DNA of 64,000 bases from Maridesulfovibrio sp. (GTDB lineage Bacteria > Desulfobacterota > Desulfovibrionia > Desulfovibrionales > Desulfovibrionaceae). Position 1 is the first letter of the stretch. Each line of letters opens with the position of its first letter. Of the stretch, positions 1 to 9,850 are shown one piece after another. The notes below the pieces were generated by a model, which did no database searches, was not told the origin of the DNA, and was given only the letters and a program-made list of their open reading frames with translations. The translations under genes and the position numbers were made by a program. The stretch spans positions 186,001 to 250,000 of the forward strand of contig NZ_OY780933.1 in assembly GCF_963676065.1 (NCBI RefSeq). Reading direction: 5' to 3'.

Positions 1-339
1 GGCTTCCAGAAAAATATCCGCAATCTCGCTTTCCTTGAGATTCCGGTCAATGAGGACAAGATCCAGCTGATAGGAAATGTGTTTCACGTATACCGGATGA
101 TCCTTACGGGATACAAAAATGAGCCCCTCTTTGACCAGTCCAGCCAACTGCTCGATCTGCTCTTTGGTCAGCCGACCTCCCACCTTGTAGAAGGTTGTGA
201 TTCTGGCGATATCTTCCTTAAACATGAAAATATCCAACGGAGGTCTGAACTTATTGAAACTCTGAAGGATATCGGGACTGATCTGGTAATATTCTTCATT
301 CAACCCCTCAGGAACATCCATTCTACCTTTTGCATGCAT
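1..339 (-). CDS. Partial protein (5' end only), possibly an HD-domain regulator
   Basis: An open frame of 113 codons starts at ATG 339 on the minus strand and runs off the left edge without a stop. The N-terminus reads MHAKGRMDVPEGLNEEYY and continues with a mixed helical region containing FRPPLDIFMF and HPVYVKHISYQLDLVLID. There is no signal peptide and no membrane segment in the visible part. It resembles from memory the N-terminal region of Desulfovibrio HD or HD-GYP phosphohydrolase-type regulators, but no HD catalytic motif lies inside the window, so this is only an inference. It diverges from mraZ across about 430 bases. A plus-strand reading frame over the same bases is judged a shadow. 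Confidence 0.6.
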   Translation of the reverse strand, partial: MHAKGRMDVPEGLNEEYYQISPDILQSFNKFRPPLDIFMFKEDIARITTFYKVGGRLTKEQIEQLAGLVKEGLIFVSRKDHPVYVKHISYQLDLVLIDRNLKESEIADIFLEA

Positions 340-646
340 ACTTAAACCACACCCTATCAATTATAAACGATTGGAACAGTTAGACTAAATGAGTAGAAGT
401 CCGTAAAAGCACAAAATCCCCATCCTACGTACAAAACAGCTAAAAACAGCGTCTGAAAATACTCAGAATCATAGTTTTCAAATTTTCTATAGCACTCATA
501 TTCCTGTTCGTGAAGCCTGTGCCTCACAGGTTACAATTTTTATCCATTTTTTTTAAAAAAAACATAAACTTTTTTTCCCCTTTTCTTAATTCTTTCTAAG
601 GTCCGTATATATAAGCTTTTAGATGTAGCAAAATCTGTCTCGAGCA

Positions 647-676
647 TTGAAAACAGCTTATTTGGGACCCTATTAT
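647..676 (+). promoter_or_regulatory. Candidate sigma-70 promoter of the dcw cluster
   Basis: TTGAAA at 647-652 and TATTAT at 671-676 are separated by 18 bases. Transcription would start near 683 and give a leader of about 90 nt before mraZ. Another TTGACT at 691 has no good -10 partner. Confidence 0.45.
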
Positions 677-717
677 TTTATAAAGGGGTCTTGACTTTTT
701 AGCCATTTTCACACACA

Positions 718-765
718 GGTGGTGAGACGGGGGGAATTGGTGGTAAATCTGTGTGATTGAGTGGT
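718..765 (+). promoter_or_regulatory. Phased G-rich boxes, probable MraZ operator
   Basis: GTGGT occurs at 719-723, 740-744 and 761-765, exactly 21 bases apart, with a run of six G at 729-734 in between. The G-rich pentamers therefore recur about every 10 bases on one strand. MraZ proteins are known to bind short GTGGG/TGGG-type direct repeats with one-turn spacing upstream of their own operon. The position, between promoter and mraZ start, suits autoregulation. This is inferred from the pattern. Confidence 0.5.
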
Positions 766-771
766 AAAAAA

Positions 772-1221
772 ATGAAGTTTAGAGGTCATGCACATAGAAG
801 CATGGATGCCAAAGGCAGACTGATGCTTACGCCGGATTACCGGGATCAGGTTTATTCTGACTCCCCGGAAGGCTGTGTGACCTTGACTATTTTCGAAGGA
901 AATATAGTCGGCTTCACTCCACCGGATTGGATGGTACTTGAAGAAAAGCTCACCAGCATCAAGAGCCCCAGCCGGAAACTCAGGAATTTCATCCGAATAA
1001 TCATATCAGGTTCCGAAGAAGTCTACCTTGATAAACAGGGTAGAATCACCATTCCCTCCTATCTGCGGAAAAGCGGCAAACTGGACAAGGACGTAGTCCT
1101 TGCCGGAGTCGGCGACAGATTTGAAATCTGGGACAAGCGGGAATACGAATCCCTGCTTGAACAGGATTTCGACGATGTCTCAGACGAACTGGCTGAATGC
1201 GGAGTCGAACTCCCGTTCTAG
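772..1221 (+). CDS. mraZ: Transcriptional regulator MraZ
   Basis: A 149-residue protein with the two-copy SpoVT-AbrB-like fold of MraZ. The first half carries FRGHAHRSMDAKGRL, the second LDKQGRITIPSYLRK; these are the paired D-x-K/Q-GR signatures. MraZ is a DNA-binding, nucleoid-associated regulator that usually represses the division and cell-wall operon it heads. The ATG at 772 is chosen because homologues begin almost at FRGHxH; an upstream TTG at 757 would add five residues. GAGTGG lies at ribosome-binding distance. It is the first gene of the cluster; 138 bases separate it from rsmH. Confidence 0.95.
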   Translation: MKFRGHAHRSMDAKGRLMLTPDYRDQVYSDSPEGCVTLTIFEGNIVGFTPPDWMVLEEKLTSIKSPSRKLRNFIRIIISGSEEVYLDKQGRITIPSYLRKSGKLDKDVVLAGVGDRFEIWDKREYESLLEQDFDDVSDELAECGVELPF

Positions 1222-1359
1222 CCTTTACTGCTGTTCCGCCCCACTTGGCACACGCATCTACAGATTTTTAAAACTTGATTTTCAAGGCCGTCACAGGTTC
1301 ATCCCGACTCCCCCCAGAGTTATGATTTGATACCGACAACTGTTTTGGATCAGGAAATT

Positions 1360-2334
1360 ATGGAAAGCAAGAAATTAAAGCCTGAACAGGTTCACACTTC
1401 CGTTCTGCTGAATGAGGTCATCGATTGGCTGGCTCCTAAACCGGGAGGCCGCTATCTTGATGGCACCCTCGGCATGGCCGGTCATTCCAGTGCAATTCTC
1501 AAAGCCGCCGGTTCGGGGGCTGAACTGGCAGGACTGGACCGTGACGAGCAGGCGCTCGAACTGGCAGGAGAACGTCTGGCCCCTTTTAATGGGCAGGCGC
1601 ACAGGTTTCACCTTGCTTTCAGTAAGTTTGAAGCAGCCCTGAACGAACTGGGCTGGGATACTATTGATGGAGTAGTACTCGATCTCGGTGTGTCTTCCCT
1701 GCATCTGGATCATGCAGAACGCGGATTCAGCTTCATAAAAGATGGACCGCTGGATATGCGCATGGACCCGGCAGGAGGTATGCCGCCGGCTTCTTCCATT
1801 GTTAACAAAGGTTCTTACTCCGACCTGAACAGAATTCTGAAGCTTTACGGCGAAGAACCTCTGGCCTCCAAGATCACTAAAGCGATCATTGCGGCACGGG
1901 AAGAAAAAAAGATTACAACCACCCTGCAACTGGCCTCTATTGTTGAGAAAGCTTATCCGGCCAAACGTAGAGCCCTGTCCCGGACTCATCCGGCGACTAA
2001 AACTTTTCAGGGATTGCGCATTGCCGTGAACTCCGAACTGGAAGAACTGCAAACCTTCCTCAACAGGATTCCGGAAAGACTGAATCCCGGTGCAAGGGTC
2101 GCGATAATTTCCTTCCACTCGCTGGAAGACCGTATCGTAAAAAAGACATTCAAAGCCCAATCGCAGGGCTGCGATTGTCCGCCCATGCAGCCTATGTGCA
2201 CCTGCGGAAAGACCAAGTTGATGAATGTGTTGACCAGAAAACCGATTCTGCCCACAGAGCAGGAAATGGAGGTTAACACCCGAAGCCGCAGTGCCAAACT
2301 CCGGGTGGCAGAAAGGACCGGGGAGGAGGGGTAA
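1360..2334 (+). CDS. rsmH: 16S rRNA (cytosine(1402)-N(4))-methyltransferase
   Basis: A 324-residue SAM-dependent methyltransferase of the RsmH (MraW) family, which N4-methylates C1402 in the decoding centre of 16S rRNA. It starts with the typical HTSVLLNEVIDWL and has the SAM-binding LDGTLGMAGHS and VVLDLGVSS motifs, followed by the DMRMDP and ISFHSLEDRIVK blocks. ATG 1360 follows AGGA at good spacing; a TTG 33 bases upstream is less likely. It is the standard second gene of dcw clusters, and ftsL follows after six bases. Confidence 0.96.
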   Translation: MESKKLKPEQVHTSVLLNEVIDWLAPKPGGRYLDGTLGMAGHSSAILKAAGSGAELAGLDRDEQALELAGERLAPFNGQAHRFHLAFSKFEAALNELGWDTIDGVVLDLGVSSLHLDHAERGFSFIKDGPLDMRMDPAGGMPPASSIVNKGSYSDLNRILKLYGEEPLASKITKAIIAAREEKKITTTLQLASIVEKAYPAKRRALSRTHPATKTFQGLRIAVNSELEELQTFLNRIPERLNPGARVAIISFHSLEDRIVKKTFKAQSQGCDCPPMQPMCTCGKTKLMNVLTRKPILPTEQEMEVNTRSRSAKLRVAERTGEEG

Positions 2335-2340
2335 CAGGCC

Positions 2341-2631
2341 ATGAAAGGTGATTCCAAAGGAATAGCCATGGCCCTGACCCTGACCATGGGATCGGCACTC
2401 ATACTGGGGCTGGTCTCGGTCTGGCTGAACATCGAGCGGGTCGACAAGGCTTACGACTTAAGGCGCATGGAAAAAAGACTCGATGAACAGGAATCTCTGG
2501 CCGCAAAGCTGGAGGTAGAAAGAAACAATCTGCTCTCACCCATAAGGTTGAGGGAGTTGGCAAAAGAATACGGTTTCGGTCCGGCCTCGCAAGGGCAGAT
2601 AAGAAGACCCGCCAAGAAGGCGAAACCATAG
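2341..2631 (+). CDS. ftsL: Cell division protein FtsL-like
   Basis: A 96-residue bitopic membrane protein: a short cytoplasmic N-terminus, one hydrophobic helix at about residues 10-28, then a coiled-coil-like charged segment (about 35-65) with LRELAKEYGF, typical of FtsL/DivIC proteins. Sequence conservation in this family is poor, so the assignment rests on size, topology and position between rsmH and ftsI. FtsL acts with FtsB and FtsQ to activate FtsWI at the septum. A strong GGAGGAGGGG lies upstream of the ATG. The C-terminus is basic. Confidence 0.85.
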   Translation: MKGDSKGIAMALTLTMGSALILGLVSVWLNIERVDKAYDLRRMEKRLDEQESLAAKLEVERNNLLSPIRLRELAKEYGFGPASQGQIRRPAKKAKP

Positions 2632-2655
2632 CATAAAAACAGGGAGCCCGAAGCA

Positions 2656-4602
2656 ATGGCTAAAAGGAAAAAAGAAAGCCTGAAGGCGAGCAGGACCAAG
2701 CTGCTCTTCGTCATGGTCCTTTTTGCCCTTGTATGGACAGGTCTCTTGGGCAGGGCGGCATGGCTGCAACTGTACAAGGGAGCTGATTTGTCGCGCATGG
2801 TCTCCCGTCAGCACCTCGCAGCGGAACTGGAACGCGGGGAACGCGGTTCCATCTATGACCGCAACGGTAATCTGCTGGCAACCAGTGTGGAAGCTTCGTC
2901 CGTATATATCCGCCCGGTCAAAGTCACCGACGTGGACGGCACGGCTTATAAGCTTTCCAAGATTCTCGGCATCTCAAAAGCGAAATTGAGGAAGAAACTT
3001 TCCAGAAAGTCGAACTTCATATGGATCAAACGGCAAATCAACGACCGAATTGCCCAGAAGATTAAAAAGGCCGAAATGCCGGGCGTATATCTGACCACGG
3101 AATACGTCAGACTTTATCCCAACAACTACCTTGCAGGTCAGCTGCTTGGTTTTTCAGGGATCGACGGCAAGGGGCTTGAAGGGCTTGAAAAAGAATTTAA
3201 TGACCGTCTCGCAGGACGCAAGGCACAGTTCGTTGTGCAGCGCGACGCATCCGGTCGCAGGTTGTATCTCGATGCCATGGGTCGGGAGATGGACGTCCGA
3301 GGCAAGGACATCCACCTGACCCTTGATTCACAGTTGCAGTCAATCACTGAAAATGCGCTGGCTGAAGCTGTGAAAAAATATAACGGCCAATGGGGATCGG
3401 CCATAGTAGTTGAAGTCGCCAGCGGCGATATTCTGGCCATGGCCAACTGCCCGCGCTTCAACCCGAATATTTTCCGCACCAGTTCTCCGAGTATTTGGAG
3501 AAACCGTGCGGCTCTTGACGTTGTAGAACCGGGATCAACCTTTAAACCGTTTCTCATGGCTGCGGCCCTTGAACATAAGGTTGTAACCCCGGAAAAGCTC
3601 TTTGACTGCGAAAACGGACGCTGGAAAATCAACGGTAAATACATCAAGGACACCCATAAAGAAGGGTGGCTCCCAGTACATAAAATCCTGCGATACTCCA
3701 GCAACATAGGTTGTGCCAAGATCGGGCTGGAACTGGGCGTGCAGAACTATCACAAGTTCATCAGCGACCTAGGTTTCGGACATAGAACTGGCCTGCCTAT
3801 CCCCGGCGACCGCAAAGGACTGGTCCACCCGGCCGCCAAATGGAATGATATCGACCTTGCTGCCGGTTCATTCGGGCAGGGAATCGGTGTAACCACCGTA
3901 CAGATGGCTAAGGCCTACCTGACCCTTGCCAATAAAGGGGTTGAAAAGCCGCTTAGATTGGTGCAATACCCCCGCTCCGAGCAGGAAGAAAAGCCCAAGC
4001 GGATCTTCAGCGCAGAGGTAGCCGAGAAGGTACTCTCCATGATGCGCGAAGTAGTGCAGGAAGACGGTACCGGACGCAAAGCCCGCATAAGCGGGACCAC
4101 CGTGGCCGGAAAAACCGGAACGGCCCAGAAAGCACATAAACAAGGCGGATACGGAACCGAATACATAGCCTCGTTTGTGGCACTGGTTCCGGGCTACAAC
4201 CCGGATTACATTGTTTATATGATGGTCGATGATCCTAAACCGAACCATTACGGAAGCACAGTTGTGGCTCCGGCGGTTAAGGAAATCATGACCCAGACTC
4301 TTGCCTACTACGGCAAGCTGCCCGAACACCGTAAGCCGACACCGCTTATGGCTGCGGGAAATAACTACACCGCAATGCCCAAAAAAGCGTTGCGGGCTAC
4401 GCCTGCAAAAATGACCGCCGCAGGTGATGAAGTCCCGGATCTGAAAGGAATGCCCATCCGCAGGGCAATTGAAATATTGGTTCAGAAAGGATTCGTCCCC
4501 AAACTGAAAGGTCAGGGGATGACCGTAACTAAACAGCTGCCCTCCGCAGGTGAGAAATGGCCTGAGGACAAAAAAGCTGAAATGGTACTCTGGGTCTCTT
4601 AA
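2656..4602 (+). CDS. ftsI: Septal peptidoglycan transpeptidase (PBP3) with PASTA domain
   Basis: A 648-residue class B penicillin-binding protein that crosslinks septal peptidoglycan. It has one N-terminal membrane anchor (about 14-34), a PBP dimerisation domain (about 60-215), and a transpeptidase domain with all three active-site motifs: STFK (294-297, the Ser nucleophile), SSN (348-350) and KTG (486-488). A C-terminal PASTA-like domain starts near VPDLKGMPIRRA (about 594). E. coli FtsI lacks a PASTA domain; it is found in Spo-type PBPs and in several deltaproteobacterial FtsI proteins. It probably partners FtsW, encoded downstream. Confidence 0.95.
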   Translation: MAKRKKESLKASRTKLLFVMVLFALVWTGLLGRAAWLQLYKGADLSRMVSRQHLAAELERGERGSIYDRNGNLLATSVEASSVYIRPVKVTDVDGTAYKLSKILGISKAKLRKKLSRKSNFIWIKRQINDRIAQKIKKAEMPGVYLTTEYVRLYPNNYLAGQLLGFSGIDGKGLEGLEKEFNDRLAGRKAQFVVQRDASGRRLYLDAMGREMDVRGKDIHLTLDSQLQSITENALAEAVKKYNGQWGSAIVVEVASGDILAMANCPRFNPNIFRTSSPSIWRNRAALDVVEPGSTFKPFLMAAALEHKVVTPEKLFDCENGRWKINGKYIKDTHKEGWLPVHKILRYSSNIGCAKIGLELGVQNYHKFISDLGFGHRTGLPIPGDRKGLVHPAAKWNDIDLAAGSFGQGIGVTTVQMAKAYLTLANKGVEKPLRLVQYPRSEQEEKPKRIFSAEVAEKVLSMMREVVQEDGTGRKARISGTTVAGKTGTAQKAHKQGGYGTEYIASFVALVPGYNPDYIVYMMVDDPKPNHYGSTVVAPAVKEIMTQTLAYYGKLPEHRKPTPLMAAGNNYTAMPKKALRATPAKMTAAGDEVPDLKGMPIRRAIEILVQKGFVPKLKGQGMTVTKQLPSAGEKWPEDKKAEMVLWVS

Positions 4603-4618
4603 TTGAAGGAATTTTTAT

Positions 4619-6079
4619 ATGTCTAAAGCAGTACTGAACAGATCAGAATGGGAATCACTTCTCGCCAAAGTAGGCGAGGGTTTGATGGTCCATACAGATT
4701 CACGGGAAGTCCGCCCCGGTGATATTTTTATCGCCATTTCCGGACCCCTGCGTGACGGTGCTGATTTCGTTCCTCAGGCACTGGAAAATGGTGCCGCATA
4801 TGTTGTCTGTGAAAAAGAGATTGAAACAGGTTCCGCCGAACTGATCCTTCATCCCTCTCCCCGCGAAGCTCTGGGAGAACTGGCCGAAACTTATTTTAAA
4901 ACAGCAGACTGCAAAATTAAGCTGGTCGGCATAACCGGTACCAACGGTAAAACCACCACCACTTACCTGATCGAGCGGCTCCTTATCGCTGCCGGAATGA
5001 AAGTGGGCGTGCTCGGCACGGTTAGCTATCGCTGGCCCGGATATGAACAACCGGCCCCGCTGACAACTCCCGGATGCTGGCAACTGCATGAGATGATTTC
5101 CAGAATGGATGCAGCTGGAGTCGAAGTTGCAGTAATGGAAGTTTCCTCCCATGCCCTGCATCAGAACCGTGTCTGCGGACTCAATTTCGACGCCGCGGTT
5201 ATGACCAACGTCACTCAGGATCATCTGGATTACCACGGTGATATGGAAGAATATTTCAAAGCCAAATGCATGCTCTTCCAGCATTATCCCAGCGCGCTGA
5301 AACGCGGCATCATCAACTTCGATGATCCATACGGCAGACGCCTGCTCGAATGCTACTCCCCGTCCATCGGATATGGCATGGACTCCGCCTGTGCCGCAGG
5401 TGAAAAATCCCTTTGCGGGGAAATGATTTCCTGCTCCGGCAGCGGCATGCGTCTTAAAATGACCTATGACGGCAAGGAATGGGAAATCGAAACCGACCTT
5501 ATCGGTAAGTTCAACGGTTCCAACCTGCTGGCAGCACAGGCTATCGGTCTGCACATGGGATTGACCCCGGAGCAGATGAATGTGTTCAAGGAATTTGATG
5601 GAGTTCCCGGCAGGCTCGAAAGGGTCCGCAATAATCAGGAACTTAATATTTTCGTGGACTACGCCCATACTCCGGATGCGCTGGACAACGTCCTGAGCAC
5701 CCTCAAGGATCTTGATTTCAAAAGGATTATCTGTGTGTTCGGCTGCGGCGGTGACCGCGACCGGGCCAAGCGTCCGCTCATGGCTGAAGCAGCCTGCCGC
5801 TATTCCGATGTAGCGGTGCTGACCTCTGACAATCCGCGTACCGAAGATCCCATGCGGATAATAGAAGATGTGCGTCCCGGCCTGAAAGACTGCGCGCAGA
5901 TCATAGAAGAAGTTGACCGAGCCAAGGCTATCAGAAAAGCAATTGCGGAAATGACTGTGGACGATGTGTTGCTCATAGCGGGCAAAGGACACGAAACATA
6001 CCAAATTATCGGAACGGAAAAGCGGGACTTCAGCGATAGCGAAGAAGTCTCAAAGGCGATCAAGGAGATTTACGGTTGA
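4619..6079 (+). CDS. murE: UDP-MurNAc-L-Ala-D-Glu:meso-diaminopimelate ligase
   Basis: A 486-residue Mur ligase that adds the third amino acid to the peptidoglycan stem peptide in the cytoplasm. The ATP-binding GTNGKTTTT is at 107-115. DNPR at 404-407 is the signature that selects meso-diaminopimelate over lysine, so the cell wall is predicted to be the mDAP type. KGHET near the C-terminus is also typical. AAGGA precedes the ATG. Its stop TGA overlaps the TTG start of murF. Confidence 0.97.
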   Translation: MSKAVLNRSEWESLLAKVGEGLMVHTDSREVRPGDIFIAISGPLRDGADFVPQALENGAAYVVCEKEIETGSAELILHPSPREALGELAETYFKTADCKIKLVGITGTNGKTTTTYLIERLLIAAGMKVGVLGTVSYRWPGYEQPAPLTTPGCWQLHEMISRMDAAGVEVAVMEVSSHALHQNRVCGLNFDAAVMTNVTQDHLDYHGDMEEYFKAKCMLFQHYPSALKRGIINFDDPYGRRLLECYSPSIGYGMDSACAAGEKSLCGEMISCSGSGMRLKMTYDGKEWEIETDLIGKFNGSNLLAAQAIGLHMGLTPEQMNVFKEFDGVPGRLERVRNNQELNIFVDYAHTPDALDNVLSTLKDLDFKRIICVFGCGGDRDRAKRPLMAEAACRYSDVAVLTSDNPRTEDPMRIIEDVRPGLKDCAQIIEEVDRAKAIRKAIAEMTVDDVLLIAGKGHETYQIIGTEKRDFSDSEEVSKAIKEIYG

Positions 6080-7464
6080 AGCTGACCTTAAGAGAACTAG
6101 AAGAACAGCTCATGGGAAGCAGCGATCTTCCCTCTGCGGCAGACATCGAAATCGCAGCCGTGCGCATTGACAGCAGGCTGGTGAAAAAAGGTGATGTCTT
6201 CTTCTGCATTGAAGGGGAAAATTTCGACGGCCACAACTTTGCCCGGCAGGCTCTTGAAGCCGGGGCGGTCGCGGTTGTTGTTTCCCAGTTCATACCTGAA
6301 CTTGAGGGTAAGCCGGCCATTATGGTCCGCGACACCGTACAGGCTCTTGGCCGTGTAGCCGCATACTGGCGCCTTAAATCCAATGCCCGCATGATCGCCG
6401 TGACCGGGTCCGCCGGGAAAACCACGGTTAAGGAAATGCTGGCTCACGTGCTTTCCGGTTCCGGACTGGTGCACAAAAATTTCATGAATCTGAACAACCA
6501 GCTCGGCCTGCCCCTTTCCATGCTTGAAGCAACTGGAGAGGAGACTTACTGGGTCATGGAGCTTGGCATCAGTCTGCCGCACGATATGGGCGAACTAGGC
6601 CCGATTGCTCAGCCGGATATGGCAATCATACACAACATCGGTCCCGCGCACCTTGAAGGTCTCGGATCTCTTGAAAATGTTGCCGCCCATAAAGCATCTC
6701 TTTTCAAATACATTCGCCCCGATGGGAAAGCCCTCTGCTGCAAGGATCACGAACTGCTCTGGAACGCGGCAAGCGCCATCACGGAGCCCGTGGCATTTTC
6801 CTCTCAGGATGAGGATGCGGAGTACTACAGCACCATGCTGCACACGCTGCCTGACGGTTCCGGAAGATTCCTGATCAAGGCTGGAGATGAAACAGCGGAA
6901 GTAATCCTGCCCACATGCGGATCACATTTTGCTGAAAACGCGGCGGCGGTTACCTGCGCTGCGCACCAGCTGGGCATGGGGCTGACTGAGATAGCGGAAA
7001 GATTAAAAACAGTAGAACTGCCCAAGCAGCGGTTCCACTGCCACACCCACGGCGAATGGACACTTATCGATGATTCATACAACGCAAACCCGCTATCCAT
7101 GAGTCGCGCCATCGATACAGCCAAAAACATCGCCGGGGAACGCCCTCTGGTACTGGTGCTCGGAGATATGCTGGAACTGGGCGATGAAGCCGGATGCGCG
7201 CATTGCGATCTCGGCAGCAAAATTGCCGAGACCAAGCCGGCTGCAACTTTTTATCACGGTATGCATTACGCAGAAGTGGCTTCCCAGACTAACGGGTGCA
7301 CTCTGGTGCCGGTGAAAAAACCTATCGAATTTTTGAACGGAATACATGAACTCGGTTTGAACGACGCAGTCGTACTCTTTAAGGGTTCAAGATCCTGTCA
7401 CATGGAAGAGTACTTCCACGTGCTGAGCAATGAAATTAACGGGGAAAGCGGAGGCAACAAATGA
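6076..7464 (+). CDS. murF: UDP-MurNAc-tripeptide:D-Ala-D-Ala ligase
   Basis: A 462-residue Mur ligase that adds D-Ala-D-Ala to the UDP-MurNAc-tripeptide. The ATP loop TGSAGKTT is at 110-117, followed by the [14 protein letters not shown] block and the DDSYNANP motif of the family. The start is TTG 6076, embedded in TTGA with the murE stop, behind a strong AAGGAG; no better ATG is available. This suggests translational coupling to murE. The end overlaps mraY by four bases. Confidence 0.96.
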   Translation: MKLTLRELEEQLMGSSDLPSAADIEIAAVRIDSRLVKKGDVFFCIEGENFDGHNFARQALEAGAVAVVVSQFIPELEGKPAIMVRDTVQALGRVAAYWRLKSNARMIAVTGSAGKTTVKEMLAHVLSGSGLVHKNFMNLNNQLGLPLSMLEATGEETYWVMELGISLPHDMGELGPIAQPDMAIIHNIGPAHLEGLGSLENVAAHKASLFKYIRPDGKALCCKDHELLWNAASAITEPVAFSSQDEDAEYYSTMLHTLPDGSGRFLIKAGDETAEVILPTCGSHFAENAAAVTCAAHQLGMGLTEIAERLKTVELPKQRFHCHTHGEWTLIDDSYNANPLSMSRAIDTAKNIAGERPLVLVLGDMLELGDEAGCAHCDLGSKIAETKPAATFYHGMHYAEVASQTNGCTLVPVKKPIEFLNGIHELGLNDAVVLFKGSRSCHMEEYFHVLSNEINGESGGNK

Positions 7465-8540
7465 TCTATCACTTTCTGGTCCCCCTTAGCGCGCAATTAG
7501 GTGTGCTGAATGTATTCCGTTACATTACCTTCAGGTCAATCTACGCCCTGCTCACCGCGCTGGTCATCACCATCGTGCTCGGGCCGATGATGATGCGCTG
7601 GCTGCAAAAGATAAAATGCGGGCAGTATATTCAGGCCGAAGTAGGCGAACTGCATAAGTGCAAGGCCGGAACTCCGACCATGGGCGGACTGCTGCTCGGC
7701 TTCGGCGTGCTGGTCTCGACCCTGCTCTGGGCGGATCTGGCCAATATTTACGTATGGTTGACCATGATGGTTTTCGCCGGGTTCGGCCTTGTCGGATTTG
7801 TGGACGATTACACCAAGATCAGGGGCAAACAGAACAAAGGGATATCGCCCAAGGCAAAACTTCTCGGACAGTTGCTGGTAGCCGGAACGGCTGTCGGTCT
7901 GTTGATCATGCAGCCTGCTTATTCCACACAGCTCGCGGTGCCGTTCTTCAAGAACTTCACTCCTAATCTGGGCTGGATGTATCTGCCTTTCGCGCTTCTG
8001 GTCATGATCGGGGCCTCCAACGGTGTGAATTTAACTGACGGTCTGGACGGACTGGCGATTGGGCCTTCCATAACCAGTGCCACCTGTTACGCATTTTTTA
8101 TTTACATCGCCGGGCACGTGGGAATGTCCACTTACCTAAACGTTCCCCATGTTCCGGGAGTCGGAGAAGTCACTGTTTTCTGCGGCGCGCTGGTCGGCGC
8201 GGGACTGGGATTTCTCTGGTACAACGCATATCCTGCCCAGCTTTTCATGGGCGATGTAGGTTCACTCAGTATCGGCGGCGTACTCGGTTTCATCGCCGTG
8301 CTCTGCAAGCAGGAACTGCTGTTGATCATTGTCGGCGGTGTTTTTGTCTTTGAAACAGTTTCTGTAATCATGCAGGTAAGTTATTTCAAAGTAAGCGGAG
8401 GCAAGCGCATCTTTCGCATGGCCCCGCTGCATCACCATTTTGAACATAAAGGAATCCCGGAATCCAAGATCGTTATCAGGTTCTGGGTTATCTCGATATT
8501 AATGGCCCTCATGGCCCTGAGCACTCTTAAGATCAGGTAA
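7461..8540 (+). CDS. mraY: Phospho-MurNAc-pentapeptide transferase
   Basis: A 359-residue polytopic membrane enzyme that transfers phospho-MurNAc-pentapeptide to undecaprenyl phosphate to make lipid I. It has about ten hydrophobic helices and the family motifs [16 protein letters not shown] (catalytic Asp pair), [10 protein letters not shown] and the late MAPLHHHFE. Length and motif order match the family. It overlaps murF by ATGA. Confidence 0.97.
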   Translation: MIYHFLVPLSAQLGVLNVFRYITFRSIYALLTALVITIVLGPMMMRWLQKIKCGQYIQAEVGELHKCKAGTPTMGGLLLGFGVLVSTLLWADLANIYVWLTMMVFAGFGLVGFVDDYTKIRGKQNKGISPKAKLLGQLLVAGTAVGLLIMQPAYSTQLAVPFFKNFTPNLGWMYLPFALLVMIGASNGVNLTDGLDGLAIGPSITSATCYAFFIYIAGHVGMSTYLNVPHVPGVGEVTVFCGALVGAGLGFLWYNAYPAQLFMGDVGSLSIGGVLGFIAVLCKQELLLIIVGGVFVFETVSVIMQVSYFKVSGGKRIFRMAPLHHHFEHKGIPESKIVIRFWVISILMALMALSTLKIR

Positions 8541-8548
8541 GGGAAGTT

Positions 8549-9850
8549 ATGGATAGCGCATTTGTAGAACAGGTCACCTCGACCAAAATGTTCACCGGTC
8601 GGTTGGCAGTTGTCGCCGGAGCCGGAAGATCAGGACTTGCCGCAGCAAAACTGCTGCACAAGCTCAAGGCTACCGTGCGCATTGTGGACAGTAACGTGGA
8701 TCTCACAGACGATATTCTGAAAGGCCTAGGCGATACCGAGCTCATGACCGGACCCTTCTGTGAAGAACAGTTCGCCGGAGCAGATGTAATCATCGCCAGT
8801 CCCGGTATTCCGGCCCGCAAGATAGCTCCGTTTATCGGCGATCTGCCGGAACGGGCCATCATTTCCGAACTGGAACTGGCCTCATGGTTCGCCAATGAGC
8901 CCAAAATCGCCATAACCGGAACCAACGGCAAAACCACAACCACCGCCCTGATTGAACACATTCTGAAAGAATCCGGACGCAAACCTTTCGCCGGAGCCAA
9001 CTACGGTACGCCTCTATCAGAATTTATAGCCGCAGACGGCGAAGCGGATGTGCTGGTGCTCGAAGTATCCAGCTTTCAGCTTCAGAACTGCCGTTTATTC
9101 AGACCAAAGGCCGCGATATTGCTGAATATCTCTCCCAACCATCTCAACTACCATGAAGACATGGATGAGTATCTGGCGGCCAAACTCAAAATTTTCGAGC
9201 GGCAGAGCGAAGACGAACTGGCAATCCTGCCCGCTGAAATGCGTGGGCAGCTTGACCCGTCCGAGTTCACCAAAGCCGAAGTAAAATGGTTTGACGGTTC
9301 CACTTTCGCAGAACAGCCCAACCTGCCCGGTTATCATAACCGCCTGAATATGGAAGCAGCATGGCTGGCTCTGGAAAAAATAGGTTTGACCCGTGCGGAA
9401 TTTGAAGCCGGACTCAAAACATTTACCGGCAAACCGCATCGCATTCAGGATATCGGCTCGGTCGATGGAATCCGTTTCATTGACGATTCCAAAGGTACAA
9501 ATCTCGATGCAGTCAGCGCGGCCCTGAAAAGCTTTGACGGTCCTGTCCGGCTGCTGCTTGGCGGAGTCTTTAAGGGCGGAGATGTAAGCTCGTTGATTCC
9601 CGACATGCTGAATAAAGTAGCCGAAGTGGGACTTTTCGGTGCAGGTCGCGAATATTTTGAACCCGCTCTTAAAAATGAATTTAATCTGTCATGGCACGAA
9701 GACCTTGAAAAAGCAGTACGTGCGCTTTTCGAAAATGCACAGGCAGGGGACACCATTCTGCTCTCTCCGGCAACAGCCAGCTTTGACGCTTATTCCGGTT
9801 ATGAAGAAAGAGGCGCAGATTTCAAACGGATCATGGAGGAACTCTCTTGA
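8549..9850 (+). CDS. murD: UDP-MurNAc-L-alanine:D-glutamate ligase
   Basis: A 433-residue Mur ligase that adds D-Glu to UDP-MurNAc-L-Ala. An N-terminal UDP-binding Rossmann region carries VVAGAGRSGLAAAK. The ATP loop GTNGKTTTT is at 124-132, then NYGTPLSEF, NISPNHLNYH and the DDSKGTN motif of MurD. The C-terminus overlaps the TTG start of ftsW. Confidence 0.96.
   Translation: MDSAFVEQVTSTKMFTGRLAVVAGAGRSGLAAAKLLHKLKATVRIVDSNVDLTDDILKGLGDTELMTGPFCEEQFAGADVIIASPGIPARKIAPFIGDLPERAIISELELASWFANEPKIAITGTNGKTTTTALIEHILKESGRKPFAGANYGTPLSEFIAADGEADVLVLEVSSFQLQNCRLFRPKAAILLNISPNHLNYHEDMDEYLAAKLKIFERQSEDELAILPAEMRGQLDPSEFTKAEVKWFDGSTFAEQPNLPGYHNRLNMEAAWLALEKIGLTRAEFEAGLKTFTGKPHRIQDIGSVDGIRFIDDSKGTNLDAVSAALKSFDGPVRLLLGGVFKGGDVSSLIPDMLNKVAEVGLFGAGREYFEPALKNEFNLSWHEDLEKAVRALFENAQAGDTILLSPATASFDAYSGYEERGADFKRIMEELS

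Larger units (their letters stand above)
340..771. other. Intergenic control region upstream of the dcw cluster
   Basis: This is 430 bases of AT-rich DNA without a convincing gene. It separates the divergent left-edge gene from mraZ. It holds a small hairpin (CCTGTG-CCT-CACAGG, about 515-530), a run of T and A around 540-595, a candidate promoter at 647-676, and G-rich phased boxes at 718-765 directly upstream of mraZ. Confidence 0.6.

Noticed and set aside
79..345. Plus-strand frame at the left edge
   Set aside because: The minus strand has an open, protein-like frame over the whole interval; the plus frame has no ribosome-binding site.
1375..2160. Long minus-strand frame inside rsmH
   Set aside because: Shadow frame of a well-conserved gene; no homology, no start signal. 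Similar long minus-strand frames in murE, ftsZ, glyA and ribBA are shadows for the same reason.
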